NCBI RefSeq assembly: GCF_009469615.1
Contig: NZ_SSXX01000006.1
Span: 145,441 to 209,440, forward strand
DNA from: Dechloromonas sp. H13
GTDB taxonomy: Bacteria > Pseudomonadota > Gammaproteobacteria > Burkholderiales > Rhodocyclaceae
Reading direction: 5' to 3'
DNA: 64,000 nt
Shown piece by piece: positions 16,618-25,606 of the stretch. The position numbers were made by a program, and so were the translations under genes. A model generated the notes under the pieces. That model was given only the letters and a program-made list of their open reading frames with translations, did no database searches and was not told the origin of the DNA. Each line of letters begins with the position of its first letter. The first letter of the stretch is position 1.

Positions 16618-17568
16618 TCAGAATGGGTTGCTGCACAGCGCCAGCTTGGCGCTGCGGTATTCCTGCTTGAGGCGCTCGATCAGTTCGGCGGTGGGCAGGA
16701 TGTCGTCGATGTTGCCGACGCCCTGCCCGGCGCCCCAGATGTCCTTCCACGCCTTGGCCGCGCCGGCGGCGGCGCCGAAGTTCATCGAGGTCTTGTCCTT
16801 GACCGGCAGGTTGTCCGGGTCGAGGCCGGCGGCGACGATGCTCTTCTTCAGGTAGTTGCCATGCACGCCGGTGAAATACGGGGTGTAGACGACGTCGACC
16901 GCGGCCGAGTCGACAATGGCCTGTTTGTAGGCCGCCTGGGCATTGGCTTCCTGGGTGGCGATGAAGCGCGTACCCATATAGGCGAAATCGGCACCCATCG
17001 CCTGCGCGGCGAGGATAGCGCTGCCGCTGGCGATGGCGCCGGAAAGCGCGATCGGGCCATCGTAGAACTTGCGGACCTCGCCGACCAGGGCGAACGGGCT
17101 CAACATGCCGGCATGGCCGCCGGCCCCGGCGCAGACCAGGATCAAACCGTCGACGCCGGCCTCCAGGGCCTTTTCGGCATGGCGCACGCTGATCACGTCG
17201 TGGAAAACCTTGCCGCCGTAGGCATGGACGTGCGGCACGATCTCGTCCGGCGCACGCAGGCTGGTGATGATCAGCGGCACCTCATGCTTCACGCACAGCG
17301 CCATGTCGTGCTCGAGGCGCTCGTTCGACTGGTGGATGATCTGGTTGACGGCGAACGGCGCAGCATGCGGATCATCGGCCAGCGCCGACTTGATGATGCT
17401 CAGCCAGGTGTCCAGTTCCTCCTTGGGCCGCGCGTTGAGCGCCGGGAAGGAACCGATGGTGCCGCCCCGGCACTGGGCGATGACGAGATCCGGGTTGGAA
17501 ACGATGAACATCGGCGCGCAGATGACGGGCAGCGCCAGGCCCTTTTGCAGCGAAGCGGGAATCGGCAT
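16618..17568 (-). CDS. nitronate monooxygenase-family flavoprotein
   Basis: 316 residues. The ATG at 17568 shares its A with the TAA of the acyl-CoA ligase, so the two are translationally coupled; a longer frame upstream is rejected. TIM-barrel FMN enzyme of the NMO/2-nitropropane dioxygenase family, with CRGGTIGSFPALNAR, the AGGHAGM phosphate-binding loop and ALSGAIASGSAIL. Some relatives are enoyl-ACP/CoA reductases (FabK type). Its place in a fatty-acid operon makes an acyl substrate more likely than a nitroalkane; this is inference. Confidence 0.87.
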   Translation of the reverse strand: MPIPASLQKGLALPVICAPMFIVSNPDLVIAQCRGGTIGSFPALNARPKEELDTWLSIIKSALADDPHAAPFAVNQIIHQSNERLEHDMALCVKHEVPLIITSLRAPDEIVPHVHAYGGKVFHDVISVRHAEKALEAGVDGLILVCAGAGGHAGMLSPFALVGEVRKFYDGPIALSGAIASGSAILAAQAMGADFAYMGTRFIATQEANAQAAYKQAIVDSAAVDVVYTPYFTGVHGNYLKKSIVAAGLDPDNLPVKDKTSMNFGAAAGAAKAWKDIWGAGQGVGNIDDILPTAELIERLKQEYRSAKLALCSNPF

Positions 17569-19229
17569 TACGCGGCCTCCTTCAGAGCGCGGCGCAGGAT
17601 CTTGCCGACGTTGGTGCGCGGCAAATCGGCGCGGAATTCGACATGCTTCGGCACCTTGTAGCCGGTCAGGTGCTTTCGGCAGTGGGCAATCAGTTCCTCG
17701 GCCGTCAGGTTCGGATCCTTGCGGACGACGAAGATCTTCACCGCCTCGCCGGAGTTGTCGTCGTGCACCCCGATCGCCGCCACGTCGCTGACCCCCTCGT
17801 GCATGGCGACCGCCTCTTCCACCTCGTTCGGATATACGTTGAAGCCGGAGACGAGAATCATGTCCTTCTTGCGGTCGACCAGGAAAACATAGCCCAGATG
17901 GTCGATGTAGCCCATGTCGCCGGTCTTCAGGAAACCGTCGCCGTACATCACGTTGGCGGTCTCCGCCGGGCGCTGCCAGTAGCCCTTCATGACCTGCGGC
18001 CCGCGGATGCAGATTTCGCCGACCTGGCCGAGCGGCACCTCCTTGCCGGAATCGTCGCGGATCGACACTTCGGTTGACGAGATCGGCAGGCCGATCGAGC
18101 CGTTGAACTCGGTCATGTGCAGCGGGTTGATGGTCGCCGCCGGCGAGGTCTCGGTGAGGCCGTAGGCCTGCAGCAGCGGCGTCCCGGTCACCTTCATCCA
18201 GCGGTCGGCAACCGGCCCCTGGACGGCCATGCCGCCACCCAGCGTGACCTTCATGGTCGAGAAGTCGAGGGCGGCGAATTCGGCGTTGTTGAGCAGCGCG
18301 TTGAACAGCGTATTGACGCCGGTGACGACGGTGATCGGATACTTGGCCCACTCCTTGACGAAGCCGGGAATGTCGCGCGGATTGGCGATCAGCAGGTTGC
18401 GCGCGCCGATCATCAGGAAGGTCAGGCAGTTCGCCGTCAGCGCGAAGATGTGATAGAGCGGCAAGGCGGTGATGATGAACTCCTCGCCCTCCCTGACCAC
18501 CGGCTTGATCCAGCTGTACGCCTGCATGACGTTGGAACTGATGTTGGCATGGGTCAGCATGGCGCCCTTGGAGACGCCGGTCGTGCCGCCGGTATATTGC
18601 AGGAAGGCGAGATCGTCATGACCGAGGGCCACCGGGTCCATGCCGTGGCGGCGGCCGGCAGCCAACGCCGCGGTGAAATTGATCGAGCCGGGCAGCGACC
18701 AGGCGGGCACCAGCTTCTTGACGTGGCGGACGACGAAATTGACCAGCGCGCCCTTGACCATGCCCAGCATCTCGCCCATCGGCGTCACCACGACATGCTT
18801 GACGGCGGTCTTGGCGATCACCTGCTGCAGCGTGTTGGCGAAGTTCTCGACGATGACGATGGCCGTGGCGCCGGAATCCTTGAGCTGATGCTCGAGTTCG
18901 CGCGGCGTGTAGAGCGGGTTGCAATTGACCACGACGCAGCCGGCGCGCAGGGTGCCGAACAGGGCCACCGGGTATTGCAGCAGGTTCGGCATCATCAGCG
19001 CGACGCGGTCGCCCTTCTGCAGCCCGAGCGACTGCAGCCAGCCGGCGAAGTCGCGCGTCAGGCGATCCAGTTCGCCGTAGGTCATCTCCTGCCCCATGCT
19101 GACGTAGGCCATCTTGTCGGCATACTTGCGGCAGGCGTCCTCGAACAGCGTCACCAGCGACGGCACATGGTCGATGCTGATGTCGGCCGGCACGCCGGAC
19201 GGATAACTCTTGACCCAGATCTTGTCCAT
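17568..19229 (-). CDS. long-chain fatty acid-CoA ligase (FadD-like)
   Basis: 553 residues from the ATG with GGAGGAG upstream at 19229; the longer frame to 19367 is inside the neighbouring gene. Adenylate-forming enzyme: the P-loop-like [12 protein letters not shown] is near residue 210, the YGLTETSP motif near 350 and the [20 protein letters not shown] hinge near 430. Activates fatty acids to acyl-CoA with ATP and CoA at the inner membrane. It sits mid-operon with the thiolase and dehydrogenases, as expected for import-coupled activation. Confidence 0.93.
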   Translation of the reverse strand: MDKIWVKSYPSGVPADISIDHVPSLVTLFEDACRKYADKMAYVSMGQEMTYGELDRLTRDFAGWLQSLGLQKGDRVALMMPNLLQYPVALFGTLRAGCVVVNCNPLYTPRELEHQLKDSGATAIVIVENFANTLQQVIAKTAVKHVVVTPMGEMLGMVKGALVNFVVRHVKKLVPAWSLPGSINFTAALAAGRRHGMDPVALGHDDLAFLQYTGGTTGVSKGAMLTHANISSNVMQAYSWIKPVVREGEEFIITALPLYHIFALTANCLTFLMIGARNLLIANPRDIPGFVKEWAKYPITVVTGVNTLFNALLNNAEFAALDFSTMKVTLGGGMAVQGPVADRWMKVTGTPLLQAYGLTETSPAATINPLHMTEFNGSIGLPISSTEVSIRDDSGKEVPLGQVGEICIRGPQVMKGYWQRPAETANVMYGDGFLKTGDMGYIDHLGYVFLVDRKKDMILVSGFNVYPNEVEEAVAMHEGVSDVAAIGVHDDNSGEAVKIFVVRKDPNLTAEELIAHCRKHLTGYKVPKHVEFRADLPRTNVGKILRRALKEAA

Positions 19230-19251
19230 TTTTATCTCCTCCTTGAATTGT

Positions 19252-19824
19252 TCAGCCGCCGAGCAGCGCCTTCTTGAGCGAGGCGTCCACCGGGTTGTCG
19301 CCCAGCCAGACCTTGAGCAATGCCCTGGCGAAGGGTGCGCCCGCGACCTTGCCGCGCACCTCGCCATTGAAGCTTACACCGACGCCGTCGGCCGTGAAGT
19401 CGATGGCGACGGTATCGCCGTTCTTGGCATTGCCGATCTTTTTCATGATATCGGCAAACTGGTCGATCTGCGCCTTCAGTGCGGCCATCTCGGCTTCGCT
19501 GTTGTTGTCCTTGAGACCGTCGCGCAGGGCGCCGTAGAGCGTATCGGCGTCGATGTCGCGCAACATGCGCATGCTCATGCGGCGCGGCGTCGCGGCATCG
19601 AGCAGGCCGGCCGGCGTGTTCGATTTCTGGGTGACGTAGAGCGCCCCGACATAGACCTTGACGAAAACCTTGGTCCGCAGACCGGCGCCATTGAGCACCA
19701 GTTCGCCGGCACCGACCTTGATCTGCTCGTCCAGCTTGACCCCGGCCACCTCGGCCGCCTGCAGGCCGGGAACCGCCAGCAACGCCGCGACCAGCGCCGC
19801 CACCCGTACGGAATGCGAAATCAT
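19252..19824 (-). CDS. chalcone isomerase-like exported protein
   Basis: 190 residues, signal peptide 1-23. The rest matches the bacterial chalcone-isomerase-like family: [17 protein letters not shown] and the [16 protein letters not shown] helix. Plant and bacterial members of the non-catalytic branch bind fatty acids. Exported location and a place between an acyl-CoA ligase and a thioesterase-like gene suggest periplasmic fatty-acid binding or delivery; not demonstrated. Overlaps the preceding gene by 4 bases (ATGA, 19821-19824). Confidence 0.83.
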   Translation of the reverse strand: MISHSVRVAALVAALLAVPGLQAAEVAGVKLDEQIKVGAGELVLNGAGLRTKVFVKVYVGALYVTQKSNTPAGLLDAATPRRMSMRMLRDIDADTLYGALRDGLKDNNSEAEMAALKAQIDQFADIMKKIGNAKNGDTVAIDFTADGVGVSFNGEVRGKVAGAPFARALLKVWLGDNPVDASLKKALLGG

Positions 19825-20339
19825 CTTGTTTTGTCTCCTTCGATGGATTTTTGCCGGTAATGCTTCTTGTCGGCGATATAAACCGTACGTTCGACCACGG
19901 TATGCACCGTGCCCTGGCTATCCCTCAACTCGACCAGGTAGGTGCGATCAAGCTCGGGCGACTCGTCGAGCGCGGCACGGATCGCCGCGATTTCGTCTGC
20001 CGCCAGTGAAAAATCGGCGAACAGGGTCGTGTAGCCCGGCTTCTTGTAGCGGATGCTGGCCGCCTTGTCCCAGACGATCACGTCTTCGCCGAGCGCGGCC
20101 ATCAGCATCATCGGATGCACGCCGTCGGTCACCGCGAACAGCGAGCCACCATAGATCGAGCCGACGACGTTGCGCGTCCGCCAGCTGAGTGGCAGGCGAA
20201 TGCGGATATGCGAGAGGTCAGCGGCCACATGCTCGACCCGCCCGCCGGTGCCGCGAAAGGCGGGATGGAGGTTGAACCCCATCCGCACCATGCGCGCCCG
20301 CCAGGCCGGCGGCATTTTCGCGAGCCAGGCGGGTTTCAT
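19821..20339 (-). CDS. DUF4442/hotdog-fold thioesterase-like protein
   Basis: 172 residues from Met at 20339 (a longer frame upstream is inside the thiolase gene). Hotdog pattern: VEHVAADLSHIRIRLPLSWRTRN, then NVVGSIYGGSLFAVTDGVHPMML with the helix and Gly pair of PaaI/DUF4442 proteins. Likely a small acyl-CoA thioesterase or acyl-binding protein releasing CoA during beta-oxidation. Two bases separate it from the thiolase stop; overlaps the chalcone-isomerase-like gene. Confidence 0.8.
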   Translation of the reverse strand: MKPAWLAKMPPAWRARMVRMGFNLHPAFRGTGGRVEHVAADLSHIRIRLPLSWRTRNVVGSIYGGSLFAVTDGVHPMMLMAALGEDVIVWDKAASIRYKKPGYTTLFADFSLAADEIAAIRAALDESPELDRTYLVELRDSQGTVHTVVERTVYIADKKHYRQKSIEGDKTR

Positions 20340-20341
20340 GC

Positions 20342-21541
20342 TCAGAGCGCCTCGATGATGCCGGCGGCGCCCATGCCGGTACCGATGCACATGGTGACCA
20401 TGCCGTACTTGCCGCCGGTACGCTTGAGGCCATGGGCAACGGTGGCGATGCGTATGGCGCCGGTCGCCCCCAGCGGATGGCCGAGCGCGATGGCGCCGCC
20501 GAGCGGATTGACCTTGTCCGGGTTGATCCCCAACTCCTGCATCACCGCCAGCGACTGCGCGGCGAAGGCTTCGTTGAGTTCGATCCAGTCGAGGTCATCC
20601 TGCTTGATGCCGACCTGCTGCAGCACCTTGGGGATCGCCGCGATCGGCCCGATACCCATGATCTCCGGCGCCACGCCGCCCACCGCGTAGCCGGCGAAGC
20701 GAGCCAATGGGGTCAGGTTGTGTTCCTTGAGCACCTTCTCCGACACCAGCATCACGGCAGCGGCGCCGTCGGACATCTGCGACGAGTTGCCGGCGGTGAC
20801 CGAACCGCGCGCATGGAAGACCGGCTTCAGCTTACCCAGCTTTTCCAGCGAGGCATCGGCGCGCGGACCTTCATCGACTTCGGCGACGCGCTCGCGAACC
20901 TTGATCTGCCCGCTCTTCAGGTCGGGCAGGCTTTCGCGGATGGCGTAAGGCGTCGTCTCGGCGTTGAAATAGCCGGCAGCGATGGCGGCGCAGGCCTTCT
21001 GGTTGGAGGCCAGGGCGAAGGCGTCCTGTTGCTCGCGGCTGATATTCCACTGGCGCGCCACCTTCTCGGCGGTCAGCCCCATACCGTAGGCGATGCCGAG
21101 GTTTTCCTCTTTCGCGAAGATGGCCGGGTTCATCGACATCTTGTTGCCCATGATCTGCGGCATCACGCTCATCGACTCGGTACCTGCGGCGATCATGACG
21201 TCGGCCAGGCCGAGGCGGATCTGGTTGGCGGCATCAGCCACCGCCTGCACCCCGGAGGAGCAGAAGCGGTTGATGGTGATGCCCGGCACGGTGATCGGCA
21301 GGCCGGCCAGCAGCAGGCCGATGCGGGCGACGTTCATGCCCTGCTCGGCTTCCGGCATGGCGCAGCCGACGATGACGTCGCCAATGCGCGCCGGGTCGAT
21401 GCCCGGCACTTGGGTGACGACGGACTTGAGGACGGCGGCCAGCATGTCGTCCGGACGGACGTTCCTGTACATGCCGTTGCGCTTGGCCACCGGCAGGCGG
21501 GTGGCGGCGACGATGTAGGCTTCCTGAATCTGTTTGCTCAT
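20342..21541 (-). CDS. acetyl-CoA acyltransferase (thiolase, FadA type)
   Basis: 399 residues. Active-site Cys is in NRFCSSGVQAV (near 90); the two further catalytic signatures are NPLGGAIALGHPLGATGAIR (His near 355) and the C-terminal MCIGTGMGAA (Cys near 385). Cleaves 3-ketoacyl-CoA with CoA to acetyl-CoA and a shortened acyl-CoA. Twenty-three bases lie between it and the upstream bifunctional gene, with which it would form the FadBA-like complex. Confidence 0.95.
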   Translation of the reverse strand: MSKQIQEAYIVAATRLPVAKRNGMYRNVRPDDMLAAVLKSVVTQVPGIDPARIGDVIVGCAMPEAEQGMNVARIGLLLAGLPITVPGITINRFCSSGVQAVADAANQIRLGLADVMIAAGTESMSVMPQIMGNKMSMNPAIFAKEENLGIAYGMGLTAEKVARQWNISREQQDAFALASNQKACAAIAAGYFNAETTPYAIRESLPDLKSGQIKVRERVAEVDEGPRADASLEKLGKLKPVFHARGSVTAGNSSQMSDGAAAVMLVSEKVLKEHNLTPLARFAGYAVGGVAPEIMGIGPIAAIPKVLQQVGIKQDDLDWIELNEAFAAQSLAVMQELGINPDKVNPLGGAIALGHPLGATGAIRIATVAHGLKRTGGKYGMVTMCIGTGMGAAGIIEAL

Positions 21542-21564
21542 TTCTTTATCTCTCCTCGACCCGA

Positions 21565-23964
21565 TCAGTTACGCAGCGGCTTGCCGGTTTCCAGCATGTG
21601 CTTGATCCGGGCCTGGGTTTCGGGGGTTTTCAGCAGTTCGACGAACAACTGGCGTTCGACGGTGATCAGCCATTCCTCGTCGACCAGGCTGCCGGTCTCG
21701 ACCTCGCCGCCGCACAGGGCAACGGCAGCCGAACGGGCGACCTTGTAGTCGTGGGCCGAGATCATGCCGCCCTCCTTCATATTGACCAGCATCATCTCGA
21801 AGGTCGCGATGCCGTTCTTGCCGGCAACCGGGATAGCGCGAGCCAGCGGCGGTGGCGCGTAGCCGGCCTCGGCCATCGCCCGCGCCTCGCGGATCGCCAC
21901 GTAGAGCAACTCATGGGCGTTGAAGAGGATGGTGTCGGACGGCCTGGCGAAGCCGAAGTCGATGACTTCCTGGGCGCTCTTGGCGACCTTGGCCATGGCA
22001 ATGGTCTGGAACACCTGCTGCAGGAAGTTGAACACTTCGCCCGGCGTCGCCGATTGCGCGGCCCAGTCGGCGGCGCGCACGGCGAATTCCTTGCAACCGC
22101 CACCGGCCGGGATCAGGCCGACGCCGGCTTCGACGAGGCCGACATAGCTTTCCAGCGCCATGACGCGCTTGCCGGCGTGCATGACGAATTCGCAGCCGCC
22201 GCCGAGGGCCAGGCCCTGGACCGCAGCGACGACCGGCACCTGGGCGTACTTCAGCGTCTGCGAGGCGCGCTGGAATTTCTCGACGGTCGCTTCGAGCAGG
22301 TCGAACTGACCGGCGGCGCAGGCTTCGCCGACCTGCTGCAGGTTGGCGCCGACGGCGAACGGGGCTTCGTGCCAGATGACGACGCCGTCGAGCGTCGTTT
22401 CGGCCTGGCGCACGGCGGCGATGACGCCGTCGAGCACTTCGTTGCCGATGGTGTGCATCTTCGACTTGATGGAAATGATGCCGATTTTGGCGTCGACCGC
22501 AGCCAGCTTCCACAGGCGCACACCATCATTTTCATAGAGCGTTTCGCCGGATTTTTCCGGGGTGGCGGCGGCTTCGCCGAGGACGCGCTCGGGGAAGAGC
22601 TGGCGCTGGTAGACCGGCAGGGTCGAGCGAGCGACGTAGGCGTTCCTGCTCGCCGAGTAGGAACCCTGCGCGGTATGCACGCCGGTGCGCCCGGCTTCCA
22701 GCGCCCAGGCCGGCAGCGGTGTGGCGCTCATCGCCTTGCCGGCAGCGATGTCGGCGGCGATGGCTTGGGCAGTGTCGGCCCAGCCGGCAGCCTGCCAGGT
22801 TTCGAAGGGGCCTTGCGTCCAGCCGAAGCCCCAGCGCATGGCGAGATCGAGATCGCGGGCGTTGTCGGCAACGCTTTCGAGCTGCACGGCGGCGTAGTGG
22901 AAGATGTCGCGGAAGATGGCCCACAGGAATTGCGCCTGCGGATGCGCCGAGGCGCGCAACGCGGCGAATTTCTCGGCGGGCGACTTGATCTTGAGAATGG
23001 CGGCGACCTCGTCGGCGATTTCGCCGCCCGACTTGCGGTAATCCTGCGCCGCCAGGTCGAGCACCTGGATCTCCTTGCCCTGCTTGCGATAGATGCCGCC
23101 GCGCGTCTTCTGGCCGAGCGCGCCCTTGGCGATCAGGGCCTGCAGCCAGGCGGGGTTGGTGAAGTAGGCGTGCCACGGGTCGTTCGGCAGTGTGGACTGC
23201 ATGGTGTTGACGACGTGGGCCAGGGTATCGAGGCCGACGACGTCCGCCGTGCGGTAGGTGGCGCTCTTCGGGCGGCCGATGCGCGGGCCGGTCAGGGCAT
23301 CGACCTCGTCGAAGCCGAGGCCGCAGGCCTGGGTATGATGCATCACCGCCAGGATGGAGAAGACGCCGATGCGGTTGGCGACGAAGTTGGGGGTATCCAG
23401 CGCGCGGACGACGCCCTTGCCGAGACGCGAGGTCAGCCAGGTTTCGAGGGCATCGAGCGTGGACGCATCGGTGCTTTGCGTGCCGATGATCTCGACCAGG
23501 TGCATGTAGCGCGGCGGGTTGAAGAAGTGGATGCCGCAGAAGCGCGGGCGCACGTTCTCGGGCAGGCCCTGGGCCAGGGCGTTCATCGACAGGCCGGAGG
23601 TGTTGGAGGCGATGATGGCATCGCCCTTGAGGTGCGGCGCGATCTTCGCGTAGAGGTCGTTCTTCCAGTCCATGCGCTCGGCGATGGCTTCGATGACGAG
23701 GTCGCACTCGGCGAGCAGTGGCAGGTGCTCATCGTAGTTGGCGGCGTCGATGTACTTGAGCTTGGCCTTGCCGGACAACGGGGCCGGGTCGAGCTTCTTG
23801 AGGCCGTCGAGGGCCTTTTTCACGACGCCGTTCTTGTCGCCTTCCTTCGCCGGGAGGTCGAACAGCACCACCGGCACATCGGCGTTCGCCAGGTGCGCCG
23901 CAATCTGCGCCCCCATCACGCCGGCGCCTAGCACGGCGGCTTTTCTTACGATCAGCTTGTTCAA
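21565..23964 (-). CDS. bifunctional 3-hydroxyacyl-CoA dehydrogenase / enoyl-CoA hydratase (FadN-like order)
   Basis: 799 residues. The Rossmann NAD site AVLGAGVMGAQIAAHLA is at 11-27 and IEAIAERMDWK and the GIHFFNPPRYMHLVEII stretch follow, so the dehydrogenase comes first. The hydratase part is C-terminal (VPVVAAVQGLALGGGCEFVMH, GLVEAGVGLIPAGGG). This is the reverse of FadB/FadJ and the same as Bacillus FadN. It hydrates enoyl-CoA and oxidises the 3-hydroxy product. First gene of the operon that runs to 14802; a PsrA-like box lies 42 bp upstream. The other operon has a FadJ-order enzyme. Confidence 0.92.
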   Translation of the reverse strand: MNKLIVRKAAVLGAGVMGAQIAAHLANADVPVVLFDLPAKEGDKNGVVKKALDGLKKLDPAPLSGKAKLKYIDAANYDEHLPLLAECDLVIEAIAERMDWKNDLYAKIAPHLKGDAIIASNTSGLSMNALAQGLPENVRPRFCGIHFFNPPRYMHLVEIIGTQSTDASTLDALETWLTSRLGKGVVRALDTPNFVANRIGVFSILAVMHHTQACGLGFDEVDALTGPRIGRPKSATYRTADVVGLDTLAHVVNTMQSTLPNDPWHAYFTNPAWLQALIAKGALGQKTRGGIYRKQGKEIQVLDLAAQDYRKSGGEIADEVAAILKIKSPAEKFAALRASAHPQAQFLWAIFRDIFHYAAVQLESVADNARDLDLAMRWGFGWTQGPFETWQAAGWADTAQAIAADIAAGKAMSATPLPAWALEAGRTGVHTAQGSYSASRNAYVARSTLPVYQRQLFPERVLGEAAATPEKSGETLYENDGVRLWKLAAVDAKIGIISIKSKMHTIGNEVLDGVIAAVRQAETTLDGVVIWHEAPFAVGANLQQVGEACAAGQFDLLEATVEKFQRASQTLKYAQVPVVAAVQGLALGGGCEFVMHAGKRVMALESYVGLVEAGVGLIPAGGGCKEFAVRAADWAAQSATPGEVFNFLQQVFQTIAMAKVAKSAQEVIDFGFARPSDTILFNAHELLYVAIREARAMAEAGYAPPPLARAIPVAGKNGIATFEMMLVNMKEGGMISAHDYKVARSAAVALCGGEVETGSLVDEEWLITVERQLFVELLKTPETQARIKHMLETGKPLRN
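22492..22505 (+). repeat. dispersed 14-mer motif, copy 4 (inside the bifunctional gene)
   Basis: GTCGACCGCAGCCA, 11 of 14 matches, preceded by GATTTTGGC. It lies antisense to the gene. Confidence 0.4.
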
Positions 23965-24005
23965 GCGGTTCTCCTTTAATGGTCTTTTGACTGCTTCGCT
24001 AAACT

Positions 24006-24019
24006 AAAACGAACGTTTG
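24006..24019. promoter_or_regulatory. PsrA-like operator A
   Basis: AAAAC-GAAC-GTTTG, extended to GTTTGAAT on the right. Compare sites at 25536-25549 and 32897-32910. Pseudomonas PsrA binds C/GAAAC-N(2-4)-GTTTG/C. It lies just before the bifunctional fatty-acid oxidation gene; the local TetR regulator (32169-32876) is the obvious candidate. Confidence 0.65.
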
Positions 24020-24035
24020 AATTATAGAGGAGGCG

Positions 24036-24049
24036 CGGTTGCGGTCAAC
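24036..24049 (-). repeat. dispersed 14-mer motif, copy 5
   Basis: Minus strand GTTGACCGCAACCG, 12 of 14. The neighbouring TTTTTTAGAGGAA (24053 on) is shared with the flank of the copy at 32975, which also has TTTTTAGAGGAA. Confidence 0.6.
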
Positions 24050-24071
24050 GCATTTTTTAGAGGAAATACTC

Positions 24072-24098
24072 AAAAAAAAGCCCCGGACTGGCCGGGGC
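24072..24098 (-). terminator. terminator behind the FadL-type gene
   Basis: On the minus strand GCCCCGG, loop of 5, CCGGGGC, followed by eight T. It is 22 bp beyond the stop of the porin gene. Confidence 0.9.
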
Positions 24099-24120
24099 AA
24101 TGAATAAAACGGAAAGTCGC

Positions 24121-25467
24121 TTAGAAGAACATCGAGAACTGGGTACCGATCAGCCAAGCGCTGTCATTGTAGGAGCCCTTGACCAGCCCCTTTCCTTCGG
24201 CGCGCAGGTCGTTATTGATATTCGCATCCCTCAGATACAGGTATGCAGCGCCAACGTCGAGCGCCATGTCCTTGGCGGGCTTCCACTGGAAGCCGGCGCT
24301 GAACCAGGTACGGTCGTTGTCCGGCAGCGAAACGAGGCGGTATTCGGCATTCGGCACCGGGGTCTGATCGTAGGCGATACCGAAGCGCAGCTTCCACGCC
24401 TCGTCCAGCTTGTAGTTGGCACCCAGCGCAAAACGCCAGGCGTCGTCGAACTTGGTGTTGAGCTTCTGGGCGGTTGACCCCGACGCGTAAGCGGGCGTAG
24501 CCGACGTGCGCACAATATCGACGTACGGAATGCTGCTCCAGCCGGTCCAGGAAACATCGGCCAGCAGTTCCCACTTGTCGCCGATACCCTGCGACAAGCT
24601 CAGGATGAAGGTATCCGGAACATCGATGTCGGCCTTGATATTGCTACTGCCACCGGCATTGACGGCGGCGCTCGGGCCGGAAACGGAAACATCCCCTGTC
24701 GCGGTGTACTTGATCTTGGAACGATAGGAGACACCGATCTTGGTCTGCTCTGCCGGCTTGAACAAAGCACCAACGTTCCAGCCCCAAGCATCATCGTCCA
24801 TTTCCAACTTGACGCTCGTATTGGGCAGCAATCCATTGGGGTAGGTCACAACTTGACCGTTGACAATCGTCGGACGACCATTAGTAAGGATCGGAACACC
24901 GTTGGTACCGGCCGCCCGCTTATAAGTCGCATCGATCCGCTGCCAGTTGATACCGGCACCGAGCGACACCCAGTCCGCCGCACGCCACGCGATCGACGGG
25001 TTGATGTTGATGGTCTTGATATCGAATTCGTTACTATGGGCCGAGCCGATCCATGGGGCATCATATTTTGTCTTCAGACCGAACGGGGCACCGATGCCGA
25101 GGCCGATGTACCAGTCCTTGGCGAGCTGCCATGAGCCGTAGGCATTCGGGACAACACCCCAGTTGCCACCGTTGCCGCCATCGCCAGTCAGGCCTGGCGT
25201 GATCGAGCCGTCGTTGCTGAATTCGAAATTGGTCCTGACCGCGACAAGGCCGGCGGACACCGAACCGCGACCCAGTTCGGTCATGCCGGCCGGGTTGTAG
25301 TAGATGGTGCTGGCGTTCTCGGCCACGGCGGCCGAACCGGCACCCGCATTACCCAAGCTACTGGCGCTCTGCTCGCCCATCAACTGGAAACCCGACGCGC
25401 TGGCCGTGCCGGAAAATGCGACTGCCAGCAGGGCTGGAATCAGGCGCAGGGTCATATTCTTATTCAT
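24121..25467 (-). CDS. FadL/OmpP1/TodX-family outer-membrane transporter
   Basis: 448 residues. Signal peptide 1-24 (cut after SAS), then the plug-like N-terminal signature SSLGNAGAGSAAVAENASTIYYNPAGMTELG. The rest is a beta-barrel with alternating hydrophobic strands and ends in Phe-Phe, the usual outer-membrane insertion signal. It imports long-chain fatty acids or other hydrophobic compounds. It is a single gene with its own PsrA-like box (25536-25549) upstream and terminator behind, placed between the two beta-oxidation operons; fatty acids are thus the most likely substrate. Confidence 0.92.
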   Translation of the reverse strand: MNKNMTLRLIPALLAVAFSGTASASGFQLMGEQSASSLGNAGAGSAAVAENASTIYYNPAGMTELGRGSVSAGLVAVRTNFEFSNDGSITPGLTGDGGNGGNWGVVPNAYGSWQLAKDWYIGLGIGAPFGLKTKYDAPWIGSAHSNEFDIKTININPSIAWRAADWVSLGAGINWQRIDATYKRAAGTNGVPILTNGRPTIVNGQVVTYPNGLLPNTSVKLEMDDDAWGWNVGALFKPAEQTKIGVSYRSKIKYTATGDVSVSGPSAAVNAGGSSNIKADIDVPDTFILSLSQGIGDKWELLADVSWTGWSSIPYVDIVRTSATPAYASGSTAQKLNTKFDDAWRFALGANYKLDEAWKLRFGIAYDQTPVPNAEYRLVSLPDNDRTWFSAGFQWKPAKDMALDVGAAYLYLRDANINNDLRAEGKGLVKGSYNDSAWLIGTQFSMFF

Positions 25468-25535
25468 CTATCTATCTCCTCATTTGTTTATTTAATGGAA
25501 CTAATTTACAAAAAATTACAACACAAATTAAATCT

Positions 25536-25549
25536 CAAACAAGCGTTTG
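25536..25549. promoter_or_regulatory. PsrA-like operator C
   Basis: CAAAC-AAGC-GTTTG, a perfect 5-4-5 inverted repeat, in an A/T-rich region 69 bp before the FadL-type gene. It matches the PsrA consensus exactly. Confidence 0.7.
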
Positions 25550-25606
25550 AAATCTACACAAAACTGGGGATTCCGAAGGTCAGTGTTGCGCCCGGGCAAC
25601 AGCTTG

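Noticed and set aside
14559..16670. 703-codon plus-strand frame opposite the acyl-CoA dehydrogenase
   Set aside because: Shadow frame; the minus strand has a full acyl-CoA dehydrogenase. Similar long frames opposite 21598-23931, 25547-27883 and 30549-32159 were rejected for the same reason.
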